From contig JALUTL010000300.1 in the NCBI GenBank assembly GCA_027016475.1, forward strand, positions 1-9,808: 9,808 nucleotides of DNA, given 5' to 3'. Below are positions 1 through 5,524 of the stretch, piece by piece. The notes under the pieces are model-generated. The model had not been told where the DNA came from, did no database searches, and saw nothing but the letters and a program-made list of their open reading frames with translations. The translations under genes were made by a program, and so were the position numbers. The stretch comes from Candidatus Heimdallarchaeota archaeon. Lineage in GTDB: Archaea > Asgardarchaeota > Heimdallarchaeia > Heimdallarchaeales > Kariarchaeaceae. Within the stretch, counting starts at the first letter, position 1, and every line of letters starts with the position of its first letter.

Positions 1-765
1 GTTTTATTCATTATTAGCATGGTATTCATGTACTGGCGTGTCCCTGTTGAAGATGGCGGAGACCCCAAGGTGCGAATCGCAAAAATTCGGGAATACAACG
101 AATGGAATGTCATAACCGACAAACAGAAATTCTATCGGACATCCGCAGTTTTTGCAATCAGCATGTTGCTGCTTCTGCTTTCTGATACCATTGGATTCAG
201 TATCGCAGTGATCTCTGTAGGTGGAGGACTGCTGATGATGTATGTTTCTGGTAGAAAATTTGAAACAGTCCTTCCAAAGGTAGATTGGACACTTCTGACA
301 TTCTTTGCATCCCTCTTTGTCCTCATCAAGGCTTTGGAAGAGGTAAAGGTCTTGGTAATTCTAAGCGACTTTCTCCTTCTGTTTCTGGGAGAAAACAATT
401 TATGGGCTAGTCTGATAATCCTCTTTTTCAGCACGATTTTTAGTGGGATTTTGGATAACGTTGTCTTGGCTGTCACCTTGACGCCTATTATTGACTCAAT
501 TACTCAAAGCTCTTCTCTGCATCCTGGACCCTTAGTTTGGGCCTTAATAATTGGAACAAATCTTGGTGGGGGGTTAACTCCTATTGGGGCTCCTCCCTGT
601 GTGCTCGGTCTTGGCATACTGCAAAGAGAAACAGGTGAAAAAGTTGGCTGGGGTGAATTTTTCATGACAGTTGGGTTAGCTACCATAGTACGGCTGTTTG
701 TTGCGTCAATCTACCTTATTCTTTTGGTTCTTTTTGTTGATCATAATTTTCTTGCTCCTACGTAA
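1..765 (+). CDS. ArsB/NhaD-type (ion transporter superfamily) permease, 5' truncated
   Basis: C-terminal part of a polytopic inner-membrane anion/cation permease. The frame is open to base 1, where six hydrophobic residues (VLFIIS) precede the first ATG at 19, so the gene begins upstream and that ATG is internal. About six hydrophobic spans are visible. Family marks are the segment FFASLFVLIKALEEVKVL (ArsB members have a similar FFIGLFV..GLE stretch), SGILDNVVLAVTLTPII (the S-x-x-LDN helix hairpin) and GTNLGGGLTPIGAPP, which corresponds to the GGN.T.IGA signature. These two half-helix signatures form the ion site in the IT superfamily. A soluble charged loop (roughly visible residues 14-45) lies between two membrane spans. 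The substrate (arsenite, Na+/H+, dicarboxylate or other) cannot be assigned. No arsR, arsA or arsC is visible in the window, so an arsenic role is not supported. A T-rich stretch follows the stop. Confidence 0.85.
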   Translation, partial: VLFIISMVFMYWRVPVEDGGDPKVRIAKIREYNEWNVITDKQKFYRTSAVFAISMLLLLLSDTIGFSIAVISVGGGLLMMYVSGRKFETVLPKVDWTLLTFFASLFVLIKALEEVKVLVILSDFLLLFLGENNLWASLIILFFSTIFSGILDNVVLAVTLTPIIDSITQSSSLHPGPLVWALIIGTNLGGGLTPIGAPPCVLGLGILQRETGEKVGWGEFFMTVGLATIVRLFVASIYLILLVLFVDHNFLAPT

Positions 766-777
766 ATATTCCAATGG

Positions 778-784
778 TTTTTTT
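778..784 (+). terminator. Oligo-T stretch after the permease, possible archaeal terminator
   Basis: Seven consecutive T lie 13 bases after the permease stop with no GC-rich hairpin, the usual form of an intrinsic archaeal terminator. The same T/A-rich stretch (to about 787) might serve as a distant TATA element for the next gene, about 36 bases from its ATG. The two uses cannot be told apart here. Confidence 0.35.
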
Positions 785-818
785 ATTGCTCTACTAAAGG
801 GAAAAAGAGGCATACAAA

Positions 819-1409
819 ATGGCATGGTATGATGACGCGCTTATTCTTGTTGTTCACACTCTCCATCTGCACAAACCACCATTGGCTCCAATATTTTTGA
901 TCTTGGTCTCTGTTTTCATCAATTATTTGAGTGGTCTCATCACCAAGCTTTTGGTTAACCAGCGTGAACTTGAAAGATACAGGAAGATACTGATGGATTT
1001 CAATCAAAAGAAGTCTAAAGCTATGAGTGAACAAGATCCAAAACTATGGATTGCTGTCAAATATTACGAGATGGATATGACCGAAATACAACAGCAAATG
1101 ATGTTTAAACAGATGATTCCACAGTTAGTCATGTCAGGCGTCTTTATCGGTATTTTCGGTCTTCTCAGACGGATAATGGGAGATGGCTCTCTTAACCTGA
1201 CTCCCGACCGCGGAGGCATTGTAGCTGTCCTCCCATTCAAGATTCCAGAATCTACTCCAATCATAGGCGACTGGTTTAGCCTCTATGCCTTGGATCCAAC
1301 CCTGAGCGCTGCTGGGTTTGGTTTCATGTATTTCATGTCTGCGATATTCACTTCTTTCATACTCAATAGGATTTTTGGAGTCAATCCCCGCCAAACTATG
1401 GGACGATAA
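819..1409 (+). CDS. DUF106/EMC3-TMCO1-like membrane protein insertase (Oxa1 superfamily)
   Basis: A 196-residue membrane protein of the archaeal DUF106 group, the relative of eukaryotic EMC3 and TMCO1 and bacterial YidC, thought to help insert transmembrane helices. The order fits the family: TM1 at about residues 21-43, a charged cytosolic helical hairpin rich in E, K, Q and M at about 46-97 (coiled-coil-like), TM2 at about 100-118, a polar loop, and TM3 at about 163-184 with a short basic tail. The segment ending QQQMMFKQMIPQL just before TM2 is typical. The length matches archaeal members (about 170-210). The start at 819 is preceded by GAGG at 807-810, eight bases away, so this gene may use a Shine-Dalgarno site. 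In many archaea the gene sits beside secY and adk; here it stands between a permease and a HEAT-repeat gene. The family call is confident; the insertase role is inferred from the family. Confidence 0.85.
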   Translation: MAWYDDALILVVHTLHLHKPPLAPIFLILVSVFINYLSGLITKLLVNQRELERYRKILMDFNQKKSKAMSEQDPKLWIAVKYYEMDMTEIQQQMMFKQMIPQLVMSGVFIGIFGLLRRIMGDGSLNLTPDRGGIVAVLPFKIPESTPIIGDWFSLYALDPTLSAAGFGFMYFMSAIFTSFILNRIFGVNPRQTMGR

Positions 1410-1437
1410 TATCAGAACTAAGACAATTATCCCAAAC

Positions 1438-1446
1438 TATAATTAA
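1438..1446 (+). promoter_or_regulatory. TATA-like box of the HEAT-repeat gene
   Basis: TATAATTAA centred about 25 bases before the ATG at 1467. With archaeal spacing from TATA box to transcript start (about 25-28), the transcript would begin at or next to the ATG, that is, leaderless. No GGTGA-like site is present before the start. Confidence 0.5.
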
Positions 1447-1466
1447 TTTATTGCGAATGTAAAAAC

Positions 1467-2159
1467 ATGTCATTTGATTCAATTATTGCGAGACTTGAAA
1501 CATCTGTAGATGCTACTGACCGAGTAAAAGCGGCTGCTGAATTGGGGGAGGTTGGAGATCCTGAGGTTGCTCCATTTTTGCTAAAAACCGTTTGGGAAGA
1601 CAGTCAAAGTGGAGTCCGACAAGCTGCGGTCACAAGCTATATTGAGGTTCTAAAGGAAAAGGCAATGCCTGAACTGGAGAAAATCATTTTCAACCATTTC
1701 GATTCATATGTTAGAATGAATGCAGTATCCATGCTTCCCAAATTGGATATGTCGGTTGCAGTTAAGCTTTTGCGCAGACTGCTGGATTCTGAGGACGAAA
1801 AAATAAGGGCAATGGCGATAAGGGAGCTATACTTTTTCGATGATCGTCATTCCATTGAAAAGTTTATGCAGATGCTCGAGAAAGAAACATACCATTTGGC
1901 ACTACGAAATATTCTTGAGGCACTTGCTTTATGGAAAGCCAAGGATTCCTACCCGTTAATCAAAAAGCTGTTGCAAAAAGATTTGAGCAATGAAGTAAAA
2001 ACATTGGCGCATCTTGCATTGGCAATATTTGGAGACAGGGAATCTGCTGAGTTCTTAAAATCCAATGAAGCCGATTCCTCTCTCCGAATAAAGTATGACA
2101 ATGAATGGTTCCGTGGCAAGGATGGGTTGTGGACACTGGTCGAAAAACTGTCGGACTGA
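1467..2159 (+). CDS. HEAT-repeat protein
   Basis: A 230-residue, fully alpha-helical soluble protein built of HEAT/PBS-lyase-type repeats. Repeats can be seen from the recurring pattern of an amphipathic helix, D/P turn, then V/I-R-x-x-A: DRVKAAAELGEVGDPEVAPFL (19-39), GVRQAAVTSYIEV (49-61), YVRMNAVSMLPKLD (81-94), KIRAMAIRELYFFDD (112-126), then less regular ones at about 143-165 and 176-198. About five to six repeats fill the protein. The extreme C-terminus (about 205-230, containing WFRGKDGLW) departs from the pattern and may cap the solenoid. There is no signal peptide and no catalytic motif. Such proteins usually act as scaffolds; the lyase function of some phycobilin relatives is not implied. 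The gene has its own TATA-like box and is not obviously coupled to its neighbours. The partner is unknown. Confidence 0.85.
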   Translation: MSFDSIIARLETSVDATDRVKAAAELGEVGDPEVAPFLLKTVWEDSQSGVRQAAVTSYIEVLKEKAMPELEKIIFNHFDSYVRMNAVSMLPKLDMSVAVKLLRRLLDSEDEKIRAMAIRELYFFDDRHSIEKFMQMLEKETYHLALRNILEALALWKAKDSYPLIKKLLQKDLSNEVKTLAHLALAIFGDRESAEFLKSNEADSSLRIKYDNEWFRGKDGLWTLVEKLSD

Positions 2160-2173
2160 ATGGATTCGGTTCA

Positions 2174-2190
2174 TTATATTTTAAATTTTT
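2174..2190 (+). terminator. T-rich tract after the HEAT-repeat gene
   Basis: An A/T tract ending in TTTTT begins 15 bases after the stop at 2159, with no strong hairpin. This is compatible with archaeal oligo-T termination. It could instead contain an upstream promoter element, but it lies about 75 bases before the next start. Confidence 0.3.
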
Positions 2191-2226
2191 CAAAATTAAT
2201 ACAGTGATCGGAACCATAAGATAGGC

Positions 2227-2234
2227 CTTAAAAG
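2227..2234 (+). promoter_or_regulatory. TATA-like box of the peroxiredoxin-like gene
   Basis: CTTAAAAG centred about 25 bases before the GTG at 2256, preceded by a purine-rich ATAGG that could act as a BRE. The spacing points to a leaderless transcript and supports GTG 2256 as the start. Confidence 0.45.
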
Positions 2235-2255
2235 TATGAGAAAAACAAATATGTT

Positions 2256-2702
2256 GTGCAAGAGGAAAGCATTGTGTCTAAAATTGGGGAATTGCAAAAG
2301 AAATTGATTTCATCTGACCTTTCCTACACCTCCGGCACATTTCTTTCCTTCTTCCCATACATAGACACTCCTGTTTCAATTGCACAATTACAGGAAATGA
2401 GAGCAGTTTATTTCAAAATACGGCAGCATGGCTATAACATTATGGCAATAACCATCAACTCTATTCCAGAACGCATACAGCAGATGCGATTTCCCTTTCC
2501 TATAGTTCAGGATCCAAATGGCGAGCTTGCAGAAATGTTCGGGATATTGAAAACTGGTCTCAATGGAAAAATATGTCTCAGAAGAACATTTTTGATCACA
2601 TCTGATGGAAAGGTTCTGCCAACAATCAACGACTTGGAACAGGCTGCCTTCCTGCAAATTGGACAGGGCCACTCTACTGCATCTAATTTTACAACTGAAT
2701 GA
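2256..2702 (+). CDS. Peroxiredoxin-like (AhpC/TSA fold) protein lacking the peroxidatic cysteine
   Basis: A 148-residue thioredoxin-fold protein resembling the AhpC/TSA group. The family order is present: strand FLSFFPYI (29-36), the TPV-x motif (38-41), helix QLQEMRAVYFKIRQHGYNIMAITINS (a typical F..i...G..vlaiS), then FPIVQDPNGELAEMFGI (81-97) and the conserved arginine before the next strand, RRTFLITSDGKV (109-120). In active enzymes the motif is T-P-x-C; here position 41 is serine (codon TCA). The only cysteine is C107, at a different place. Peroxidase activity is therefore unlikely by the normal route. The start is GTG at 2256: an in-frame stop at 2229-2231 excludes an upstream start, and there is no nearby in-frame ATG. 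GTG at 2274 is an alternative start. The C-terminus ends soon after the core fold. Function unknown: a redox-inactive relative, a sensor or a binding protein are all possible. Confidence 0.7.
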   Translation: MQEESIVSKIGELQKKLISSDLSYTSGTFLSFFPYIDTPVSIAQLQEMRAVYFKIRQHGYNIMAITINSIPERIQQMRFPFPIVQDPNGELAEMFGILKTGLNGKICLRRTFLITSDGKVLPTINDLEQAAFLQIGQGHSTASNFTTE

Positions 2703-2717
2703 CCTAATGATCTAAAG

Positions 2718-2728
2718 CTTATTTTATG
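2718..2728 (+). promoter_or_regulatory. TATA-like box of the lipid-kinase-family gene
   Basis: CTTATTTTATG centred about 26 bases before GTG 2749, only 16 bases after the previous stop. The position implies a transcript starting at or beside the start codon, separate from the gene upstream. Confidence 0.45.
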
Positions 2729-2748
2729 GGATAATTCTTAACTGATAA

Positions 2749-3690
2749 GTGGATAGGAAATGCCTTATCATCTACAATCCAAATGCGAGAGCAGGAAAAA
2801 CACATGGACATGCAAGGCTTGCTATGCGAATGCTGGAAAATGAAGGGATTGACCATGACTATGTTGAAACCCAATCATCTGAACATGCAATTTCAACAAT
2901 TATTGATGCAGGCAATGATGGTTTTACTGACATATTGGCAATTGGAGGGGATGGGACAATTCACCATGCTGCCAATGCTGCGATTAATGCTGGGCTCACA
3001 CTAGGCATTGTCCCCGCAGGTAGCGGCAATGATTTTGCAAATTCGCTTCATATAGATGAGAACCCTGAAAAGGCAATTCAAACATTCATCGCGAATAACA
3101 GGATATCGATTAACGTGACCAAAGTCACAACGTCACAAGATGAATATTACAGCATAAATGTTACTGATGCAGGAATGGGGGGAAAGGTTGCAAAAGAAAG
3201 CTTAAGTCGACTCAAATGGCTTCATGGGCGATTGAAATACAACATCCTTGCTATGGGTGTTCTTCTCAAGTTCAAGGAAGTGCCGACTGTCATCAAAATT
3301 GATGGGCGAGAGATGGAACTTAATATTCGCCTTATCGCTGCTGGTCTTGGACAAACATTTGGCTCAGGAATGAACATTCTCCCGGATGCCCGTTTTGACA
3401 TGGATCGCATGCAAATAGGGATACTGCATGATGCAACACGTTTGCAGACTCTCAACGCACTTCTCAAAGCACCAAAAGCAAAGCATGTGGGTCTTAAATA
3501 TATCATCATGGAGTGGGCAAAAACATTGGAGGTGTCCCCAGTCAACGAAAATGATGAGCTTATTGTAGAATCGGAGGGAGAATTGCATGGAACTGTTCCA
3601 TTAAAGATGGAAATTGTACCTCAGGCGTTACAAGTGATTGTTCCCGAAAACTACTCCACTGATTTGCAGACCAAATATAGGTCAAGATAA
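2749..3690 (+). CDS. Diacylglycerol/lipid kinase family protein (DAGK_cat; YegS/DgkB/LCB5-like)
   Basis: A 313-residue cytosolic enzyme of the ATP-dependent lipid kinase family, related in fold to NAD kinases. Visible motifs in order are NPNARAGK (10-17, the N-P-x-x-G/A-x-x-x phosphate-loop-like element), GGDGT (66-70, the nucleotide-binding and catalytic signature), and GIVPAGSGNDFANSL (86-100), which matches the family P-x-G-T/S-G-N-D-F-A block. The C-terminal beta domain ends with SEGELHGTVPLKMEIVPQALQVIVP, where the family usually has D-G-E...P..i...P.al.vlvP. Length is normal (about 290-330). The likely reaction is phosphorylation of a lipid hydroxyl such as diacylglycerol or an archaeal diether analogue; the true substrate is unknown. 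The GTG start is placed by the N-terminal motif, which begins ten residues in, and by the TATA-like box 26 bases upstream. It converges on the minus-strand hydrolase 72 bases downstream. Confidence 0.88.
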   Translation: MDRKCLIIYNPNARAGKTHGHARLAMRMLENEGIDHDYVETQSSEHAISTIIDAGNDGFTDILAIGGDGTIHHAANAAINAGLTLGIVPAGSGNDFANSLHIDENPEKAIQTFIANNRISINVTKVTTSQDEYYSINVTDAGMGGKVAKESLSRLKWLHGRLKYNILAMGVLLKFKEVPTVIKIDGREMELNIRLIAAGLGQTFGSGMNILPDARFDMDRMQIGILHDATRLQTLNALLKAPKAKHVGLKYIIMEWAKTLEVSPVNENDELIVESEGELHGTVPLKMEIVPQALQVIVPENYSTDLQTKYRSR

Positions 3691-3762
3691 CTCTTCAATT
3701 ACTGTCCATGAAAACCAAAGTCATCTGCTTCCATGTTTGCACATAACGCCGGTTAAATGCAA

Positions 3763-4464
3763 TTATTGCGCGGTCAATTCTCCATAGAAATCTTCAAAAG
3801 CCTCTGCAAACAGTTCCTTGAATTCAATTTCCGGAACATGTGTTCCATCGCCGGTTGGATGCTCAAAGATTTTGTGCTTCGAAAATGTGTTGTGTGAAGC
3901 TGGATTACCGACAGAATACAATTTGGCTTGTGGCAATGCCGAAATCACATAACTGAAGTTTGAAATATTGACTACTGGATCCTTTGCATCCCAAAAACAG
4001 TATGTTGGCCCTTTCCATCCTCCCAACAGTGAAATTATTTCACTGCCGACAGAAGGTGCGATCAAAACCAGACCATTAACCCTGTGCTTCAACTCATCAG
4101 CCACCTTGACAGCAATGTGTCCGCCATACGATCGGCCAACCAATGCCAAGAGGCCGATTGGATAAGTAACCTGCAAATGGCTTATGAATTCCAATATTGC
4201 AATAATTTGAAGCTCTGGCTTCACTCTTTCAGATTGGTCTGTGAATTCCGATTGGCCATGCCCAAGCAGGTCAACATATACCGCATTGAACCGCTGACCA
4301 ACAATGTCAAAGAGTGGTCTCCAATATTCCGCATTCTGAAGTTCTCTGTGTGCACCGTGAAGAAAAATGGCAAACGGCTTTGTTTCTTGGATAGGGTCGG
4401 TTATTAGGTAATGAAGTGACCCTACCGACGTGTCCTGCATTTCTGACCTATGGAAAATCTCCAT
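3763..4464 (-). CDS. Alpha/beta hydrolase with intact Ser-Asp-His triad
   Basis: A soluble alpha/beta-hydrolase-fold enzyme, 233 residues from the chosen start. Numbered from the upstream ATG at 4488 (subtract 8 for the start used here), the features are: FLHG oxyanion segment with HG at 44-45, DLLGHGQS (73-80, the D-x-x-G-H-G-x-S turn), nucleophile elbow GRSYGG with Ser120, acid Asp170 in FWDAKDPVV, and His217 in DGTHVPE. This is the lipase/esterase-like arrangement, but the substrate cannot be named. ATG 4464 is preferred because GTTTTAAC lies 28 bases upstream, the spacing seen at neighbouring genes, while no TATA-like element sits at that distance from ATG 4488. GAGGTGA two bases before ATG 4464 may also assist. 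There is no signal peptide. It is divergently arranged with another, unrelated-subfamily hydrolase; the two share only the fold. Confidence 0.85.
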   Translation of the reverse strand: MEIFHRSEMQDTSVGSLHYLITDPIQETKPFAIFLHGAHRELQNAEYWRPLFDIVGQRFNAVYVDLLGHGQSEFTDQSERVKPELQIIAILEFISHLQVTYPIGLLALVGRSYGGHIAVKVADELKHRVNGLVLIAPSVGSEIISLLGGWKGPTYCFWDAKDPVVNISNFSYVISALPQAKLYSVGNPASHNTFSKHKIFEHPTGDGTHVPEIEFKELFAEAFEDFYGELTAQ

Positions 4465-4488
4465 CTTCACCTCTAGTGAATTAACCAT

Positions 4489-4496
4489 GTTAAAAC
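4489..4496 (-). promoter_or_regulatory. TATA-like box GTTTTAAC of the minus-strand hydrolase
   Basis: GTTTTAAC on the minus strand, centred about 28 bases before ATG 4464. The same eight bases occur before the surface-protein gene at about 7193-7200. If used, the upstream ATG at 4488 would lie before the transcript start, which favours 4464 as the start codon. Confidence 0.45.
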
Positions 4497-4588
4497 TTTA
4501 TGGATAATCGCCCTTGAATCGAAATCTTCTGAAAACTTCAGGATGAATGAAACAGATTATATGTGTTCCTTGGAAACTGTTCCATAAA

Positions 4589-4598
4589 GATAAAATAG
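4589..4598 (+). promoter_or_regulatory. TATA-like box of the TEX30-like hydrolase
   Basis: GATAAAATAG centred about 26 bases before GTG 4620. A purine stretch with GAAGG at 4609-4613, six bases before the GTG, could be a ribosome site if the transcript starts earlier (for example from CATAAAGA at 4583-4590). This site and the opposing hydrolase promoter share a 155-base divergent region. Confidence 0.45.
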
Positions 4599-4619
4599 CA
4601 AGAAGAAAGAAGGCATACC

Positions 4620-5285
4620 GTGCCAAAATCCATTCAGATTCCCTTTTCACCCCCTTTGGAGGGGACGATATATCCTGCATCAGGAGAATTGGGGTTAATC
4701 TTCACACATGGTGAACGGAGTGACATTGACGCGCCCATATTTAATGAGTTGGCAAAAGATTTGTCGAAACGTGGTGTTACAGTTCTTTTGTTCCGCATGC
4801 CATTCAAATCGAAGAAAAAACGGATTCCTGACCCGCCAACCATACAAGAGGAGGCATTTATGGCTGTATGGGACTGGGTTCACACCCAATCCGACTTGAA
4901 GAGCAAAAAATGGTCGTTTGGTGGTCATGACATAGGTGCGAAAGCGGCAATACGTACTGCTATGATTGTCGGCATGTCTCATTCCCATATTCCTCCCGTA
5001 GTTTCCATCAGCTTTCCTCTTTACCCCCCAAACCGTCCAGAAAAACTTAGCACTGATGAATTGAATGCGGTCATGGGTGCAGTCCTCTTTTGTCAGGGTG
5101 ATCGAAGCAATCAGGGAACCTACGATCGATTGGTTAACCAACTGGCAACGATTGCCAACTTTTCCGAAACCAAATTGATCAAGGGTGCGGATCATGACAT
5201 GAATGTTGAAGGTCGACCTCCCCATATCGTGGCCAAATGGCTTTCAAATGACATTGTGTCCTTTTTGACAAAAAACCACACTTAG
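4620..5285 (+). CDS. TEX30/KANL3-like alpha/beta hydrolase with Asp in place of the nucleophile Ser
   Basis: A 221-residue soluble protein matching the dienelactone-hydrolase-like group that includes bacterial and human TEX30/KANL3. Landmarks: LIFTHGERSDIDAPIF (26-41; family L.THGa.gdm..p), RGVTVLLFRMPF (51-62), KWSFGGHDIGAKAA (97-110; family GGrSMGsRAA), VVSISFPLYPPNRPEKL (127-143; family SYPLh.p), AVLFCQGDRSN (154-164) and KGADHDMNVEGR (188-199; family a.H.m.vkGR). At the elbow the expected Ser is Asp104 (GAC at 4929-4931), giving G-H-D-x-G-A, a form known from epoxide hydrolases and haloacid/haloalkane dehalogenases. The usual acid position, after G-x-x, is Ser163 (AGC). His192 is kept. 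It is thus either inactive or uses another chemistry. GTG start; an internal ATG-only start would lose the first strand. Family call good, function open. Confidence 0.82.
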   Translation: MPKSIQIPFSPPLEGTIYPASGELGLIFTHGERSDIDAPIFNELAKDLSKRGVTVLLFRMPFKSKKKRIPDPPTIQEEAFMAVWDWVHTQSDLKSKKWSFGGHDIGAKAAIRTAMIVGMSHSHIPPVVSISFPLYPPNRPEKLSTDELNAVMGAVLFCQGDRSNQGTYDRLVNQLATIANFSETKLIKGADHDMNVEGRPPHIVAKWLSNDIVSFLTKNHT

Positions 5286-5328
5286 TGCAGAAGACTATTA
5301 AGCCAAAAATACAAATAGTTGTATCGTC

Positions 5329-5478
5329 ATGTTCAGTAACTCATGTGCAGGATGCCGCATAAAAGAAGGTGTAAAACGATGCATTCTTTGTGGAAATAGA
5401 TACTGCATGGATTGTTCCGATTTTCATCAAGGTGTCTGCTCACGATGCAGGAAACTTTCATCAAATACAATTTCATAA
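5329..5478 (+). CDS. 49-residue zinc protein, B-box/HIT-like cross-brace
   Basis: A short ORF from ATG 5329 to TAA 5476-5478, lying between two well-supported genes. Of its 49 residues eight are cysteines: C6, C9, C18, C21, C26, C29, C37, C40, plus H33. The spacing C-x2-C-x8-C-x2-C-x4-C-x2-C-x3-H-x3-C-x2-C is a cross-brace two-zinc pattern. It is closest to B-box fingers (C-x2-H-x7/8-C-x2-C/D-x4-C-x2-C), and HIT/MYND fingers are an alternative. Nine potential ligands are present where eight suffice. The rest is short: a five-residue N-terminus and a Ser/Thr-rich tail. Such fingers mostly bind proteins, sometimes nucleic acid; nothing shows which here. A/T-rich sequence at 5295-5312 could hold its promoter, with less clear spacing than at the other genes. 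The ordered Cys pattern makes chance unlikely. Confidence 0.75.
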   Translation: MFSNSCAGCRIKEGVKRCILCGNRYCMDCSDFHQGVCSRCRKLSSNTIS

Positions 5479-5490
5479 TTCCTTCTTCAA

Positions 5491-5500
5491 AATCTTAATG
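5491..5500 (+). promoter_or_regulatory. TATA-like box of the PIG-L gene
   Basis: AATCTTAATG centred about 29 bases before ATG 5525. Its core CTTAATG recurs before the P-type ATPase gene (8264-8270), at similar distance from that start. Implies a leaderless or nearly leaderless transcript. Confidence 0.45.
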
Positions 5501-5524
5501 TAGCCTCTATTCTCCTGAACTAGT

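Noticed and set aside
1..765. Arsenic resistance function for the first gene
   Set aside because: The ArsB/NhaD group includes Na+/H+ and dicarboxylate carriers, and no other ars gene is visible in the window.
2236..2307. Short ATG-started frame (23 codons) overlapping the start of the peroxiredoxin-like gene, in another frame
   Set aside because: Its product is basic and featureless, stops at 2305-2307, and the GTG at 2256 fits both the TATA box spacing and the family N-terminus. A frameshifted true start cannot be excluded but has no support.
3691..3762. Possible small gene or RNA between the convergent lipid kinase and hydrolase genes
   Set aside because: Only 72 bases with no convincing ORF, hairpin or promoter.
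4486..4488. ATG 4488 as the start of the minus-strand hydrolase
   Set aside because: The 8 extra residues add no recognisable structure, and the TATA-like GTTTTAAC lies immediately upstream of it, too close for a transcript that includes it. Kept only as the alternative start.
4695..5225. 176-codon minus-strand frame opposite the TEX30-like gene
   Set aside because: It is the antisense shadow of a gene with clear family motifs; its translation has no domain order, promoter or start signal.
3763..5285. The two divergent alpha/beta hydrolases as a tandem duplication
   Set aside because: Their elbow, oxyanion and acid motifs differ in sequence and spacing and belong to different subfamilies; no similarity beyond the fold is visible.
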